The notes beneath the pieces are model-generated. The model saw only the letters and a program-made list of their open reading frames with translations, was not told where the DNA came from and ran no database searches. Source: JANYIP01 sp031394045 (GTDB lineage Bacteria; Actinomycetota; Actinomycetes; Prado026). Taken from it: 46,643 nucleotides of DNA. The DNA lies in assembly GCA_031394045.1 (NCBI GenBank), contig JANMWN010000231.1:1-46643 (forward strand), written 5' to 3'. Below, piece after piece: positions 24,926 to 34,189 of this stretch (position 1 is its first letter; the number at the start of each line of letters is the position of its first letter). The position numbers and the translations under genes were made by a program.

Positions 24926-25395
24926 GCGCCGGGCGGCGCAATGCTGCGGTCTTCTTCGCGACGGCAGCCACCGTCGGCCTGCTGTTCTTCTACCCCACCA
25001 GCACCAACCGGGGCGACGCCCAGAGCAGGCCGGGCGCGGCGATCGCACCGGCCGGGGTCGTGTCGCCCTCGACCGGAGCCTCCGCGGGTGCCAGCCCGGA
25101 CCCCGGCACCGCGAAGTCGGTCGTGGTCAACGGCAGCTCGGTCGGCACCCAGTACGGCCCGGTGCAGGTCCAGCTGACGATCTCCGGCAGCAAGATCGTC
25201 TCGGCCGTCGCCGTCGACTACCCGCAGAGCGGCGGCCGCGACCGTGAGATCAACAGCATTGCGATCCCCTTGCTGCAGCAAGAGACCGTGGCGGCGCAGA
25301 GCGCCCAGATCGACACGATCTCCGGAGCCACGTACACGTCGGACGGGTACGTTCAGTCGCTCCAGTCAGCCCTGGACGCAGCCCACCTGGGCTGA
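24919..25395 (+). CDS. Exported FMN-binding-domain protein
   Basis: This is a 158-residue protein starting at a GTG (24919, GGAG 8 nt upstream; 24922 is possible) that overlaps the end of the reductase gene. An N-terminal hydrophobic segment (AAVFFATAATVGLLFFYPT) and Ser/Pro linker lead to one FMN_bind domain. The domain has YGPVQVQLTISGSKIVSAVAV and the flavinylation motif DTISGATYTSDGY, where the Thr would carry FMN. With ApbE and the reductase it forms a complete electron-transfer set to the outside. Confidence 0.88.
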   Translation: MVSAGRRNAAVFFATAATVGLLFFYPTSTNRGDAQSRPGAAIAPAGVVSPSTGASAGASPDPGTAKSVVVNGSSVGTQYGPVQVQLTISGSKIVSAVAVDYPQSGGRDREINSIAIPLLQQETVAAQSAQIDTISGATYTSDGYVQSLQSALDAAHLG

Positions 25396-25726
25396 CCGCT
25401 CACCTCGCCTGCGTCACCCGCTCATGACCGCCTCGTGTCCGGGCCAGCGCACGCTCGGACGCCCGCTGGCCCAGACGCGAATGTCCCCGACGACTCACAG
25501 GCGAGCCGACCTTGGAGTTGGTCCGAACGGGTGCACGGCACCAGGATCCAGGCCGAATCGCGAAGGCTCGCCGCGCCGCGGAGGGGGGATTCACGCTGCC
25601 GGCCAGGACTCAGGTGAGTGCAGATGCGACGGAAGCGGCGGCCACTGGTACTACACGTGCGGGGTGTTGGTCTGAACCCGACGTCGATTCCGTTGTCCCT
25701 ATCGGCACGCTCGGTCCCTGACCCAT
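25396..25726. other. Gene-free interval between convergent genes
   Basis: Short frames exist here on both strands but none has a ribosome-binding site, family resemblance or consistent codon bias. I see no strong stem-loop and no repeat. It separates the plus-strand electron-transfer set from the minus-strand collagen-like gene. Confidence 0.5.
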
Positions 25727-26578
25727 TCAGCCGTGGAGGCTGCCGACCTGGATCGCGGTGATCTTGGCCGAGGTCGCGCTGGCGCCGAACCCGTTGCAGC
25801 TCAGGCTCACGGTGCCGGGGTTGGAGAGCGTGAGCAGGTCCTGCAACGAGACGACCTGGCTGTACACGTCCGTGGTGATCCCGGTGCCGTTGGTGTCGTA
25901 GCCGTCGAGCCGCACCAGCGCCGACTCACCCGTGCTCAGCGAGCAGGTCACCGACTGGGGTGACCCGTCGCCGTTGGTGACCACGACCTTGCCGAACAAC
26001 GCGTACAGCCCGGTGGGCAGGTCGAGGGTGACAACCGTCGTCGGCGACGTGGACACGGCCACGAAGGCATCGTGCCGGGCGATGAACGCTTCCGACGAGC
26101 CGGCCGGGCCCGCTGGCCCGGTGGCACCGGTTGGACCGTCCGAACCGGTCGCTCCCGTGGGACCAGCAGGTCCCGTAGCCCCAGTCGCCCCCGTCGAACC
26201 AGGCTGACCGGTGTCGCCCTTCGCCCCCGCGGCGGCGAGCAGCATCCAGTTGGGGTTGGGAGGGGCGCTGCCGACGCTCGCGAAGAGCGCAAGATAGCTG
26301 GACCCCTGGTAGACGACGGCGTCACGCGGCTGGTAGGAACTGCCGGCCGACCACTCCCCCTGCCAGGTGAGGCCAGGCCGACCAACCGTGTTCCAGCTCA
26401 GCGCGGTCTCCTTCGACGAGCAGGTCCCCGCGTCCGAGACGCGCAGCGCACCCGATGTGCGGGTGAAGCAGGCATGGATGACGCCGCTGCTGTCAGGGAT
26501 GCTCGCGTACGCGACGCCTCCCGCGGCTACGCACACCAGAGCTGCTGCTACAGCTGCGGCCAGTCGTGGAGCTCTCAT
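25727..26578 (-). CDS. Secreted protein with a collagen-like stretch
   Basis: This is a 283-residue protein with AAGGACG before the ATG. A signal peptide (1-25) precedes SGVIHACFTRTSGALRV, typical of actinobacterial exported collagen-like proteins, then a carbohydrate-binding-like segment (WQGEWSAGSSYQPRDAVVYQG, as in chitin-binding type 3 modules). Next come about 14 Gly-X-Y triplets (GPAGPTGATG type), then a 120-residue beta-rich C-terminal domain. It follows the upstream secreted gene by 15 bp and shares its operon. Probably a surface or matrix protein. Confidence 0.85.
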   Translation of the reverse strand: MRAPRLAAAVAAALVCVAAGGVAYASIPDSSGVIHACFTRTSGALRVSDAGTCSSKETALSWNTVGRPGLTWQGEWSAGSSYQPRDAVVYQGSSYLALFASVGSAPPNPNWMLLAAAGAKGDTGQPGSTGATGATGPAGPTGATGSDGPTGATGPAGPAGSSEAFIARHDAFVAVSTSPTTVVTLDLPTGLYALFGKVVVTNGDGSPQSVTCSLSTGESALVRLDGYDTNGTGITTDVYSQVVSLQDLLTLSNPGTVSLSCNGFGASATSAKITAIQVGSLHG

Positions 26579-26593
26579 GGCGAACGTCCTTGT

Positions 26594-27088
26594 CTATGCG
26601 GGCGGGCCGGGCGGGACCTGGATCGGCGTGAACGTGACGGTCGTACCGCTGATGCTCACCCGGCACGGACTGGGGGGATGGATGGAGATGATCGCGAGGC
26701 TGGGCAGCGCGAGACGACCAGGAGGGCCGGGCGGGACCTGAAAGGTGTCGATGGTGACCAGGCCGCCGGCGGTGTCGATCGTCGTCCGCGAGCATCCCCC
26801 TGGGCAGCCGGACACCAGCACGCCGGAGGGAAGGTTGAACGGGAGACCGATCACCAGGGTGGGCACGGTCGGGTCCAGGTGGACGGTGACGACATTTGTG
26901 TCGCTCACGTTCACCGTCACCAGCCCGAGGGGTGTCTGGACCGTGTCCGGCGTGACGACGCACACGTCGCCGCCGGGGTCGCAGACGGTGCCGGCGCTCG
27001 CCGCGGTCGTACCCACGCCGACCAGTGCGGCAACCGTGAGACCCAGTGCCACACTCGTACGCCTCATCGCAAGCCTGGTAGTGATCAT
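26594..27088 (-). CDS. Secreted small protein with two VPPGPP-ending repeats
   Basis: This is a 164-residue protein from the ATG at 27088; the ATG at 27067 is also possible. A signal peptide is followed by a Val/Thr-rich, beta-type sequence with paired Cys (CDPGGDVC, then GCPGGC). Two related segments each end in QVPPGPP, the second at the C-terminus. No known family. First gene of a two-gene operon with the collagen-like gene; divergent from the large LuxR regulator. Confidence 0.7.
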   Translation of the reverse strand: MITTRLAMRRTSVALGLTVAALVGVGTTAASAGTVCDPGGDVCVVTPDTVQTPLGLVTVNVSDTNVVTVHLDPTVPTLVIGLPFNLPSGVLVSGCPGGCSRTTIDTAGGLVTIDTFQVPPGPPGRLALPSLAIISIHPPSPCRVSISGTTVTFTPIQVPPGPPA

Positions 27089-27125
27089 GGGTCTGACGCT
27101 AAGGACAACGGCGTCGTCGGGGCGT

Positions 27126-27165
27126 CCGTAGGAATACGCAACTTTGCCCACCAGCCGTCCTACGG
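27126..27165. promoter_or_regulatory. Inverted repeat between the LuxR regulator and the secreted-protein operon
   Basis: Two 8-bp half-sites, CCGTAGGA (27126-27133) and TCCTACGG (27158-27165), are perfect reverse complements 32 nt apart, in a 181-bp divergent intergenic region. The first half overlaps a smaller dyad (CGTA-GGAA-TACG). This is a plausible operator for the LuxR protein. No experiment or known consensus supports it here. Confidence 0.35.
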
Positions 27166-27269
27166 CCGGCGAATTCACCGCGAGAGCCTTGCGTTCCGCT
27201 GCGATTCGTGGGTTCGTGGCTTGCGGTCACGGATCCGGGCCGCAGAGCTGCGGAGGCGGAGGCCAAGTG

Positions 27270-30044
27270 GTGCAGACCCTGCCCGGGTCGATCGTCGCCC
27301 GCGAGGCAGAGCTCGCGCTGGTACGACGCTTCGTCAACGAGTTCGGGTCCGGCCCGGCGTCGTTGAGCCTCGAGGGTCATGCGGGCATCGGCAAGACCGC
27401 GATCTGGGGGCAGGCTCTGCTCGAGGCCGAGCTTGCGGGCGCGACGGTCCGGGTCTGCCGGTGCAGCCAGTCCGACGCGGCGCTCGCCTTCGCGGGTCTC
27501 GGCGACCTCTTCGACGGCCTCGACCAGGACGTGCTCGACCAGCTTCCCGACGTGCAGCGACGGGCGTTGTCCGCGGCGCTGCTGCTGTCCGACATCCATG
27601 ACGGAGACCGCCGGCCGGGGATGCGGGTCGTCGGAGTCGCCGTCCTGGGTGTGCTCCGGGCACTCGCTCAGGTCCAGCCGTTGCTCCTCGGCGTGGACGA
27701 CGTCCAGTGGCTGGATGCGAGCTCCCGCAACGCGCTCTCCTTCGCTCTCCGGCGGCTGGACGGCGAACCGGTCCGGCTCGTGACGTCGTCCCGTACGGGA
27801 ACGCTCGGAGACATCGGGCCGGACCTTGGGCTACCTGGCGAACGGCTCGAGCTCGGACCGGTGACCGTCGGCAGCATGCAGCGGATCCTCCAGGTCAGGC
27901 TGGGTCAGACGCTGGCTCGGCCGACCCTCACCCGGCTGCACCGCGCGACGGGCGGGAACCCGATGATGTGCCTGGAGATGGCTCGGGCGTTGCAGCGCCG
28001 CGGCATCGACCCGGCGCCGACCGATCCGTTGCCCGTACCTGCCGACTTCCGGCTCCTCGTGACGGAGCGGCTGCGCGGGCTGAGTGCGGCGACACGAGAC
28101 CTGCTCCTGCTGACTGCCGCCCTTGCTCAGCCGACCGTTGCGGCCGTCACCGATGCTGTCGGCGATGCCGGTCTCGCCGCTCGGTGCGTGGACGAAGCGG
28201 TTGCCGCCGGCGTCCTCGAGCTCGATGGCGAACGGGTCCGGTTCACCCATCCGCTGATCGCGTCGATCCCGTACGAGGAGCAGACCGGTGTGGCACGACG
28301 GGCCTTGCACACGCGCCTGGCGGCTTCGGTCTCCGACCCCGAGGAGCACGCCAGGCACGCTGCCCTCGGCTCGGACGATCCGTCCGCCGACGTGGCCGCG
28401 TCCCTCGACGTCGCCGCCCGGCACGCACGGCGCCGGGGCAGCCTCGACGCGGCCGCAGAGCTCGCCCAGCTGGCGTTGACCCTGACGCCTCCCGGTGACC
28501 GCGCAGACGTGCTCCGGCGCAGCGTGGATGCCGCAGAGTACCGCTACCTGCTCGGCGACCCTGCGGGAGCCCGCACGCTAGTCGACGCCGGGCTCGAGGA
28601 GTCGCCGCCGGGTCCGAACCGGGTGCCCGCCCTGCTGCTCCAGGCTTCGATCGCGTCGTGGGAGAGCGGCGACGCGACCGTGGTCCGCTGGTGCGAGCAG
28701 GCGCTCACCGAGGCCGGCGACGACGCGCTGCTGCTGGCCCAGGTGCACGCGACCTTCGCGATGACCAGCCCCTCGGGGGCGGCGGCGGACCTGCTGCACG
28801 CGGAGACCGCGGTACGGCTCCTGGACGCCATGCCGTCCCCGCCCGACGGGCTGCTCGCCAGTGCCCTGACGAACGTGGCCAGCCACAAGTTCCGGCTGGG
28901 GCTGGGACTCGAGGTCGAGACCCTGGAGCGCGCGGCCGAGCTGCAGGCCCGCGCCGACCCCGTACCCGTGGTCGACCGTGCAGGGCTCGGCCTCGGCATG
29001 TACCTCAAGGTCGTCGATCGGTTCGAGGACTCGCGCACGTGGCTCGAGTCGGTACGTACGGCCGCGGTCGACGAGGGCGACGACTCGGCGCTCCCCATCA
29101 CCCTCGGCCACCTCGCGGCGCTGGAGTGCTGGGCCGGCGAGTACGAGCGCGCGGTCGAGCTGGCGACTGAGGGTCGAGGGCACGCCGAGCGGATGGGCAT
29201 CAGAGCCCCGATGCCGGCGTCGGTGCACGTGCTGGCCCTTGCGCACCAGGGACATCTGGAGCTGGCCCGGGCTCTCGGCGAGGCCGACCTGGCGGCCGAC
29301 GAGGCGGTCGGGTTCACCTCGGCGACCGCGCTCGACCTGCGCAGCCTGGGTACGGCCGAGCTGTGGGCCGGCGACGTCGCGCTTGCTGCGGAACACCTGC
29401 TGCGTGCGCTGACCGTCTCGAGCGAGGACGTCGGGATCAACGAGCCCGCGATCCTGCGCGTCCATCCGGACGCGATCGCCGCTCTCGTCTCGCTCGGCCG
29501 GCTGGACGAGGCGGAGGAGCTGACGGTGCAGCTGGACGCGAGCACCCAGGCCAACCACCATCCGTGGTCGACCGCGATGGGGCTTCGGTGCCACGCGCTG
29601 CTCGAGGTCACCGCCGGGCGGGGGGACGTGGCGACCGAGCTGCTCGGTCAGGCTCTCGCCGAGCAGGCGCGGGTGCCCATGCCCTTCGAGGAGGGCCGGA
29701 CCCGGCTGCTGCTCGGGCACGTGCTCCGGCGGTCCGGGCACCGCAACGACGCACGCCGCGAGCTGGAGGCCGCCCAGTCAATCTTCGGCCGGCTCGGTAC
29801 ACCTGTTCAGCAGCGACAGGTCGAGGCCGAGCTCTCGAGCATCGGCGGACGGCGGCGCCAGGAGAACCAGCTGACACCGGTCGAGCACCGAATCGCCGAG
29901 CTCGTGACCGCCGGGCGTACCAACCGCGAGGTGGCCGAGACGCTGTTCACCAGCGTCCGGACCGTGGAGAGCCACCTCGCCCGGATCTACCGCAAGCTCG
30001 ACGTGCGCTCGCGTACCGAGCTGGCCGCACGGCTGGCGGGGTGA
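27270..30044 (+). CDS. Large ATP-binding LuxR-family (LAL-type) regulator
   Basis: The protein has 924 residues, taking the GTG at 27270 with GGAGG 7 nt upstream. An AAA-type domain has Walker A (GHAGIGKTA, 36-44) and Walker B (LLLGVDDVQWLD). A long helical region with TPR-like repeats spans about 350-850. The last 60 residues form a LuxR helix-turn-helix (LTPVEHRIAELV, GRTNREVAETLF, TVESHLARIYRKL). LAL regulators bind ATP and an inducer and activate adjacent promoters. The neighbouring divergent secreted-protein operon is the natural candidate target. Confidence 0.92.
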   Translation: MQTLPGSIVAREAELALVRRFVNEFGSGPASLSLEGHAGIGKTAIWGQALLEAELAGATVRVCRCSQSDAALAFAGLGDLFDGLDQDVLDQLPDVQRRALSAALLLSDIHDGDRRPGMRVVGVAVLGVLRALAQVQPLLLGVDDVQWLDASSRNALSFALRRLDGEPVRLVTSSRTGTLGDIGPDLGLPGERLELGPVTVGSMQRILQVRLGQTLARPTLTRLHRATGGNPMMCLEMARALQRRGIDPAPTDPLPVPADFRLLVTERLRGLSAATRDLLLLTAALAQPTVAAVTDAVGDAGLAARCVDEAVAAGVLELDGERVRFTHPLIASIPYEEQTGVARRALHTRLAASVSDPEEHARHAALGSDDPSADVAASLDVAARHARRRGSLDAAAELAQLALTLTPPGDRADVLRRSVDAAEYRYLLGDPAGARTLVDAGLEESPPGPNRVPALLLQASIASWESGDATVVRWCEQALTEAGDDALLLAQVHATFAMTSPSGAAADLLHAETAVRLLDAMPSPPDGLLASALTNVASHKFRLGLGLEVETLERAAELQARADPVPVVDRAGLGLGMYLKVVDRFEDSRTWLESVRTAAVDEGDDSALPITLGHLAALECWAGEYERAVELATEGRGHAERMGIRAPMPASVHVLALAHQGHLELARALGEADLAADEAVGFTSATALDLRSLGTAELWAGDVALAAEHLLRALTVSSEDVGINEPAILRVHPDAIAALVSLGRLDEAEELTVQLDASTQANHHPWSTAMGLRCHALLEVTAGRGDVATELLGQALAEQARVPMPFEEGRTRLLLGHVLRRSGHRNDARRELEAAQSIFGRLGTPVQQRQVEAELSSIGGRRRQENQLTPVEHRIAELVTAGRTNREVAETLFTSVRTVESHLARIYRKLDVRSRTELAARLAG

Positions 30045-30125
30045 TCTGCAGATTTCCCAGGCTCGGACCTAAGTTGCGTGGTTCCACCGACGCGCCGTCG
30101 CTTCAGACACTCGTACCGTCCGAGC

Positions 30126-30452
30126 ATGAGCGCAGCATCCGTCGGCCGGCCCCGTCCGGCCGGCTCGGTGTTCCTGGTCGAGCGGTACCTCCCGCCGAAG
30201 GCCGCCGGGGACCTGGCCGCCTCGGTCGCGCGCGCGGCCCGGCTGTGCGCCCTGTCCGACGCGCCGGATTCGGCTGCTGCGGCGCAGGTGCAGTACCTGC
30301 ACTCAACATACCTGCCCAGCGAAGACACCTGCTTCTGCCTCTTCCGCGCATCGACGGCCGACGCGGTACGCGCGCTGAACGAGGCCGCGGAATTCGCCCT
30401 CGACCGGATCACCGCCGCCGTCCAGTTCTTCCCCGACGGCCACGATGCATGA
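30126..30452 (+). CDS. DUF4242-type small protein
   Basis: This is a 108-residue protein from the ATG at 30126. It has the DUF4242 pattern: VFLVERYLPP, QVQYLHSTYLPSEDTCFCLF, then VRALNEAAEFALDRI. Family members are small ferredoxin-like-fold proteins, some annotated as nickel-binding; the function is not settled. It follows the LuxR gene by 81 bp in the same direction. Confidence 0.75.
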   Translation: MSAASVGRPRPAGSVFLVERYLPPKAAGDLAASVARAARLCALSDAPDSAAAAQVQYLHSTYLPSEDTCFCLFRASTADAVRALNEAAEFALDRITAAVQFFPDGHDA

Positions 30453-30484
30453 CGCGCCCACACCGAGCGCGCTCTGCCCCCTGG

Positions 30485-30552
30485 CTGACTTGCCTAGATC
30501 GACGCTGATTGGCCCGTACACCGGCCAATCAGCCCCGGTTTGGACAAGTCAG
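30485..30552. terminator. Concentric two-part dyad between convergent genes
   Basis: An inner stem pairs 30504-30514 with 30523-30533 (11 bp around GCTGATTGGCC, 8-nt loop). An outer pair, CTGACTTG at 30485-30492 and CAAGTCAG at 30545-30552, has exactly the same centre. The outer right arm overlaps the stop codon of the minus-strand gene. Likely bidirectional terminator. Confidence 0.65.
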
Positions 30553-32321
30553 GAACTGACGCCTGGTCGGAGGTAGCGGTCGCGGAGCTTCAGGATCGAC
30601 GCTCGCGTGTGCGACGTAAGCAGGTCGGGCGCCCCTAGCGCCATCCGTCCGTACAGCCCGTACGGGTCGACGCCGTTGGCCCGCAGCAGCGCCTCGGCGC
30701 GCTGGGAGACGCTTCCGGTGACACCGAAGTGAGCGAGCAGGTCCTGGACCGAAAGGCCTGACCCGTAGGCACCGACGGTGTCATTCGCGCGACAGATGAC
30801 CCAGGCGACTGCCGCAGCTCCGCGCAGCGGCGAGGACTTGCGACGAAAGGTCGCCGGATCGCCCACCGCAGCGCGACTGAGGAAGCGGCGCATGGCCGTT
30901 CGGTGCTCGTTGTCGAGAATCTCGTCGGCGACTCGGTCACAGGCATCCAGCCACTGCTGCACCACCGGCCGGATGTCCTCTGCGACCCCGGCCCACTCGA
31001 ACGCCTCGTCCGGCAGCGGCAGGTCGTCCAGAGCCATCAGCTGAACCCGGCTGCCGACCTTCCGGTCGAGTGACTCAAGCATGATCCCTTCGAGGTCGAG
31101 GTCGTCGTCGAGCGTTGGGTCCAGCAGACGGGCCAGCAGCGCCGCTGGGCCCCGCAACCGGGCAGAACGGATGACTCGCTGGTACTCAGGTTCCCACTGA
31201 TCGACGGCTGCCAGGGTCTCCTCGCGCAGGGCCGGGCGGATCCCCCGCTCGTGGTGGCAGTACCGGATGAAGGCACTCAGGAGCTCGGGAAGGAGGGACA
31301 GGAAGGCGGGCTCGGCGACGATCTTGCGAGGGAACCAGTCGGCGAGCAGGATCTCCACGTTGACCGGGCTCCAGCGCAGCGGGTCACCGGGGCCGTAGTC
31401 GGTCCCGAACCAGAGAACAGCGTCCAGCAGGTCGCGCTGGTCCGGACCATCCAGACGCGCTCCGAAGGACGAGCCGAAGAAATGGTCGGAGATCGTTTGC
31501 CGGTCCGCCTCGGCCCATTCGGGCCGGGGTGGCAGCGACCCGCCCCCGGGCAGCATCCGCACCATCCACTCGACCATCGGCCGGCACATCGGCCAGCTGT
31601 CGGACTCGAGCGGGGGGTACATGTGGGCCCCATCCTCGATCGCCCGCTCGATCGCAGCACGTGCCTCGGCCGGGTCCAACAGTGTCAGCGACTGGTCCGG
31701 ATCCTCCATCTGCGACGCCATCAACGTGGTCAGCTCGCTCAAAGGCGCGGGCACGACGAAGGCATCCTTGACTACGGACCCCATGTTGTGGTCGAGGTAC
31801 ACGATGGCTGACAACCGGTCACCCGAGGGCAGCGTCACGCCAAGCACGTAGTCATCGCCATCACCGAGCACGTGCGTCATGAACCAGACCTCGGGGTCGA
31901 TCCGGGCTCGGTCCAGGGTGACGAGCCATCCCGGCAAGGGGTGACGCCGCGTCGCCAGCTCGTTGCCGATACGCGCGGCCATCGGCTCGTCAGCGATCAG
32001 CGCGCGAATCGCGGTCAGCGCAGCGGTCGTCTCGGCGTACGAGGTCCCGATGAAGGACTCCACCAGGTCGTCGAGGGTGGCATGCTCCTCACCTTTGGCG
32101 AACGGGTCGCGGCTACGGGGGCTGGTCACCTCCAGCAACCCACTGACGACCGCCAGGAAGTCCAGCGGTTCGGAACCCCGCAGGGCGCGACGCAGACTCT
32201 TCATGAGTAGCTGCTCGGGTACCGAGTTGGCATGCTCACGCTGCGTCGGACCTGACACCGGGCGATGACGATGCTGCCAAGGGTCTGGTCTGCGGCCGCT
32301 CCGGCCTGTCCTCTTGGTCAT
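30549..32321 (-). CDS. Large hypothetical protein
   Basis: This is a 590-residue soluble protein. The ATG at 32321 has a G-run too close to be an ideal ribosome-binding site; the Met at residue 40 is an alternative start. It begins with a basic disordered segment, then mixed helical sequence with many acidic residues. The C-terminal 100 residues (RRFLSRAAVGDPATF, GAAAVAWVICRAND, VQDLLAHFGVTGSVSQRAEALL) resemble a small helix-turn-helix-like module seen at the end of some DUF6398-type proteins. No catalytic motif recognised. It lies 67 bp downstream of the MFS gene, on the same strand. Confidence 0.65.
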   Translation of the reverse strand: MTKRTGRSGRRPDPWQHRHRPVSGPTQREHANSVPEQLLMKSLRRALRGSEPLDFLAVVSGLLEVTSPRSRDPFAKGEEHATLDDLVESFIGTSYAETTAALTAIRALIADEPMAARIGNELATRRHPLPGWLVTLDRARIDPEVWFMTHVLGDGDDYVLGVTLPSGDRLSAIVYLDHNMGSVVKDAFVVPAPLSELTTLMASQMEDPDQSLTLLDPAEARAAIERAIEDGAHMYPPLESDSWPMCRPMVEWMVRMLPGGGSLPPRPEWAEADRQTISDHFFGSSFGARLDGPDQRDLLDAVLWFGTDYGPGDPLRWSPVNVEILLADWFPRKIVAEPAFLSLLPELLSAFIRYCHHERGIRPALREETLAAVDQWEPEYQRVIRSARLRGPAALLARLLDPTLDDDLDLEGIMLESLDRKVGSRVQLMALDDLPLPDEAFEWAGVAEDIRPVVQQWLDACDRVADEILDNEHRTAMRRFLSRAAVGDPATFRRKSSPLRGAAAVAWVICRANDTVGAYGSGLSVQDLLAHFGVTGSVSQRAEALLRANGVDPYGLYGRMALGAPDLLTSHTRASILKLRDRYLRPGVSS

Positions 32322-32388
32322 ACCCCCAGCCTACGAAAGCGGGGCCGACCTAGGTAGACGGCTCTGTCGGTGGCGCAGTTGGCCCCTG

Positions 32389-34041
32389 TCATCGCTCGCG
32401 ATCGCCCCGGTCGCGGCGGCTGTCTCGCTCGAGCTGGGCGGCCGAGGCCTCGACGGCGATGGCGTGGCCGTCGACCGACCCGGTGACCGCAGCGAGGAAG
32501 TCGTCACGGTCGACGACGAGCAGGCGTACGTCGGTGAGCGCCGTGATCGTGGCAGTACGGGACACCGCGCGCAGCAGGGCGATCTCGCCGAATCCCCGCC
32601 CGCGCGTGATGACGTGATCAGCCCTGACACCGTCGACGTCGACCGCGAGCTCACCCTCGGCCGCGACGTAGAAGGCGGCACCGTCGCTGCCCTGCCGGAT
32701 CACGACCGCGCCAGCCGGGGCCGACTCCCATCGCGCTCGCTGCGCCAGGCGCTCAATCTCGTACTCGGGCAGCACCGAGAGGAAGCCGACGCCACGGAGC
32801 AGGGCGACCTCGACCGGGTGGCGGACTGCACGCGCATCGAGGCGATGTACGAGAAGGACGCAGGACGCCGATATCAGAGCGCACCCGATCCCCAGCGGTA
32901 CGAACGCGTAGCGAGACGACAACAGGTGGATGAGCACAGGTGCCAGGGAGGCGCCTAGCGCCGTACCCAGCATCGTGGCGCTCTCCTGCACGGCGAAGAC
33001 CCGCGCAAGCACCCGGTCGTCGGTAGCCCGCTGAAGCAGCGTGCGTCCCGCAACGATCATCACCGATCCGGCGATCCCTGCAAGCACGAGCATGAGCAGG
33101 GCAGGCGCCAAGGCTGCGACCACTGCCACCGCGGCGAAGCACAGCCCTTCGGCGACGCCACCAAAGACGATCACCGGGGCGAGCTGGCGACGGCGACCTG
33201 CCGATGCTGCGAGCACCGCACCGATGAGCGACCCGACCCCCAACGCTCCGATCACGAATCCCGCGTCGGTCTCCGCGCGGCCAAGGACGTCTGTCGTGAA
33301 CGAGACACCGAGCACGTCGATCGCGCCAGCCAGGACAAAGTCGATCGTGAGGACCAGAAGCAGTGCCAGCGCCGCCCAGTTCCGCCAAAGTGTCACCAGC
33401 CCTTGAGTGGCTGCCGCGATCGAGCCGACCTCGTCAGCACGGCCCACGGGTCGGGGCAGCGAAAGTCGCACGCACAGGAGGCAGGCCACAAGTGCAGCAG
33501 CCGTTTCGAGCACAAACGCCTGCCAGTAGCCCGCGTGGGCCACGACCAGCCCCGCCGCGACCGGCCCCACGAAGCGGAAGGTGCCGTCGGAGATCGACGA
33601 CAGCGCGTTCGCCAGCACGAGCTCCTCGGGCGAGCCCGCCAGCGATGGCAGCGCCGCGAAGTGGAGGGGGCGCGCGACCGCGATGGCCGCAGTCAGGGCC
33701 GTGGACGCCGCGATGACCACCATCGGACCTGAGTGGACCACGAGCGCGACAGCTGTGGCCATCGCCGCCACCGCGACGAAGGCGTAGGCCAAGACCAACG
33801 CCGTACCCCGGGAGACGCGGTCGCCCATGCTGGCGAGCGTCGGCCCCAGCAGAGCCGCAGGGACGAGTTGGATGACGGCTGCCACGGCTGCCAGGCTCGG
33901 GCCGCCCTCGGCGTACGCCCAGAGGATCACGACGATCCAGCCGAAGTACGTGGTGAAGCCGGCGAATCCGTAGGCGAGCAGGACGCGGCGAACGCCTCGG
34001 GCTGCGGTCAGCGACCGGAGGGTCGTGGGTGTGCGGGCCAT
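32389..34041 (-). CDS. MFS transporter fused to a cyclic-nucleotide-binding domain
   Basis: This is a 550-residue protein. Residues 1-400 contain about twelve helices of the major facilitator type with the loop motif GDRVSRG after helix 2. Residues about 410-525 form a cNMP-binding domain: FLSVLPEYEIERLAQRARW, GAVVIRQGSDGAAFYVAAEGEL, GRGFGEIALLRAVSRTATITAL, with the phosphate-binding-cassette-like GEIALL and SRTATI. The fusion suggests transport gated by a cyclic nucleotide or another ligand. A charged tail ends it. The substrate is unknown. Confidence 0.85.
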   Translation of the reverse strand: MARTPTTLRSLTAARGVRRVLLAYGFAGFTTYFGWIVVILWAYAEGGPSLAAVAAVIQLVPAALLGPTLASMGDRVSRGTALVLAYAFVAVAAMATAVALVVHSGPMVVIAASTALTAAIAVARPLHFAALPSLAGSPEELVLANALSSISDGTFRFVGPVAAGLVVAHAGYWQAFVLETAAALVACLLCVRLSLPRPVGRADEVGSIAAATQGLVTLWRNWAALALLLVLTIDFVLAGAIDVLGVSFTTDVLGRAETDAGFVIGALGVGSLIGAVLAASAGRRRQLAPVIVFGGVAEGLCFAAVAVVAALAPALLMLVLAGIAGSVMIVAGRTLLQRATDDRVLARVFAVQESATMLGTALGASLAPVLIHLLSSRYAFVPLGIGCALISASCVLLVHRLDARAVRHPVEVALLRGVGFLSVLPEYEIERLAQRARWESAPAGAVVIRQGSDGAAFYVAAEGELAVDVDGVRADHVITRGRGFGEIALLRAVSRTATITALTDVRLLVVDRDDFLAAVTGSVDGHAIAVEASAAQLERDSRRDRGDRER

Positions 34042-34189
34042 GGTGACGGTCGCCTTTCGACGGACGGCCCGTCACGGCTTGGGTACGAGATGTCGACACT
34101 AGCCCGCACGTGCATGCGCCAGGAGTCGTTCGGCCGTTTCGCCCCGACCGATGGGCCGCGGGGGCTTGCCGTTGGCCGATGTCGACGCA

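Noticed and set aside
26100..26210. Short tandem repeats as a minisatellite
   Set aside because: They encode Gly-X-Y collagen-like triplets and need no other explanation.
28544..29741. Two long minus-strand frames inside the LuxR gene
   Set aside because: Ser/Arg-rich shadow translations of a clear regulator on the other strand.
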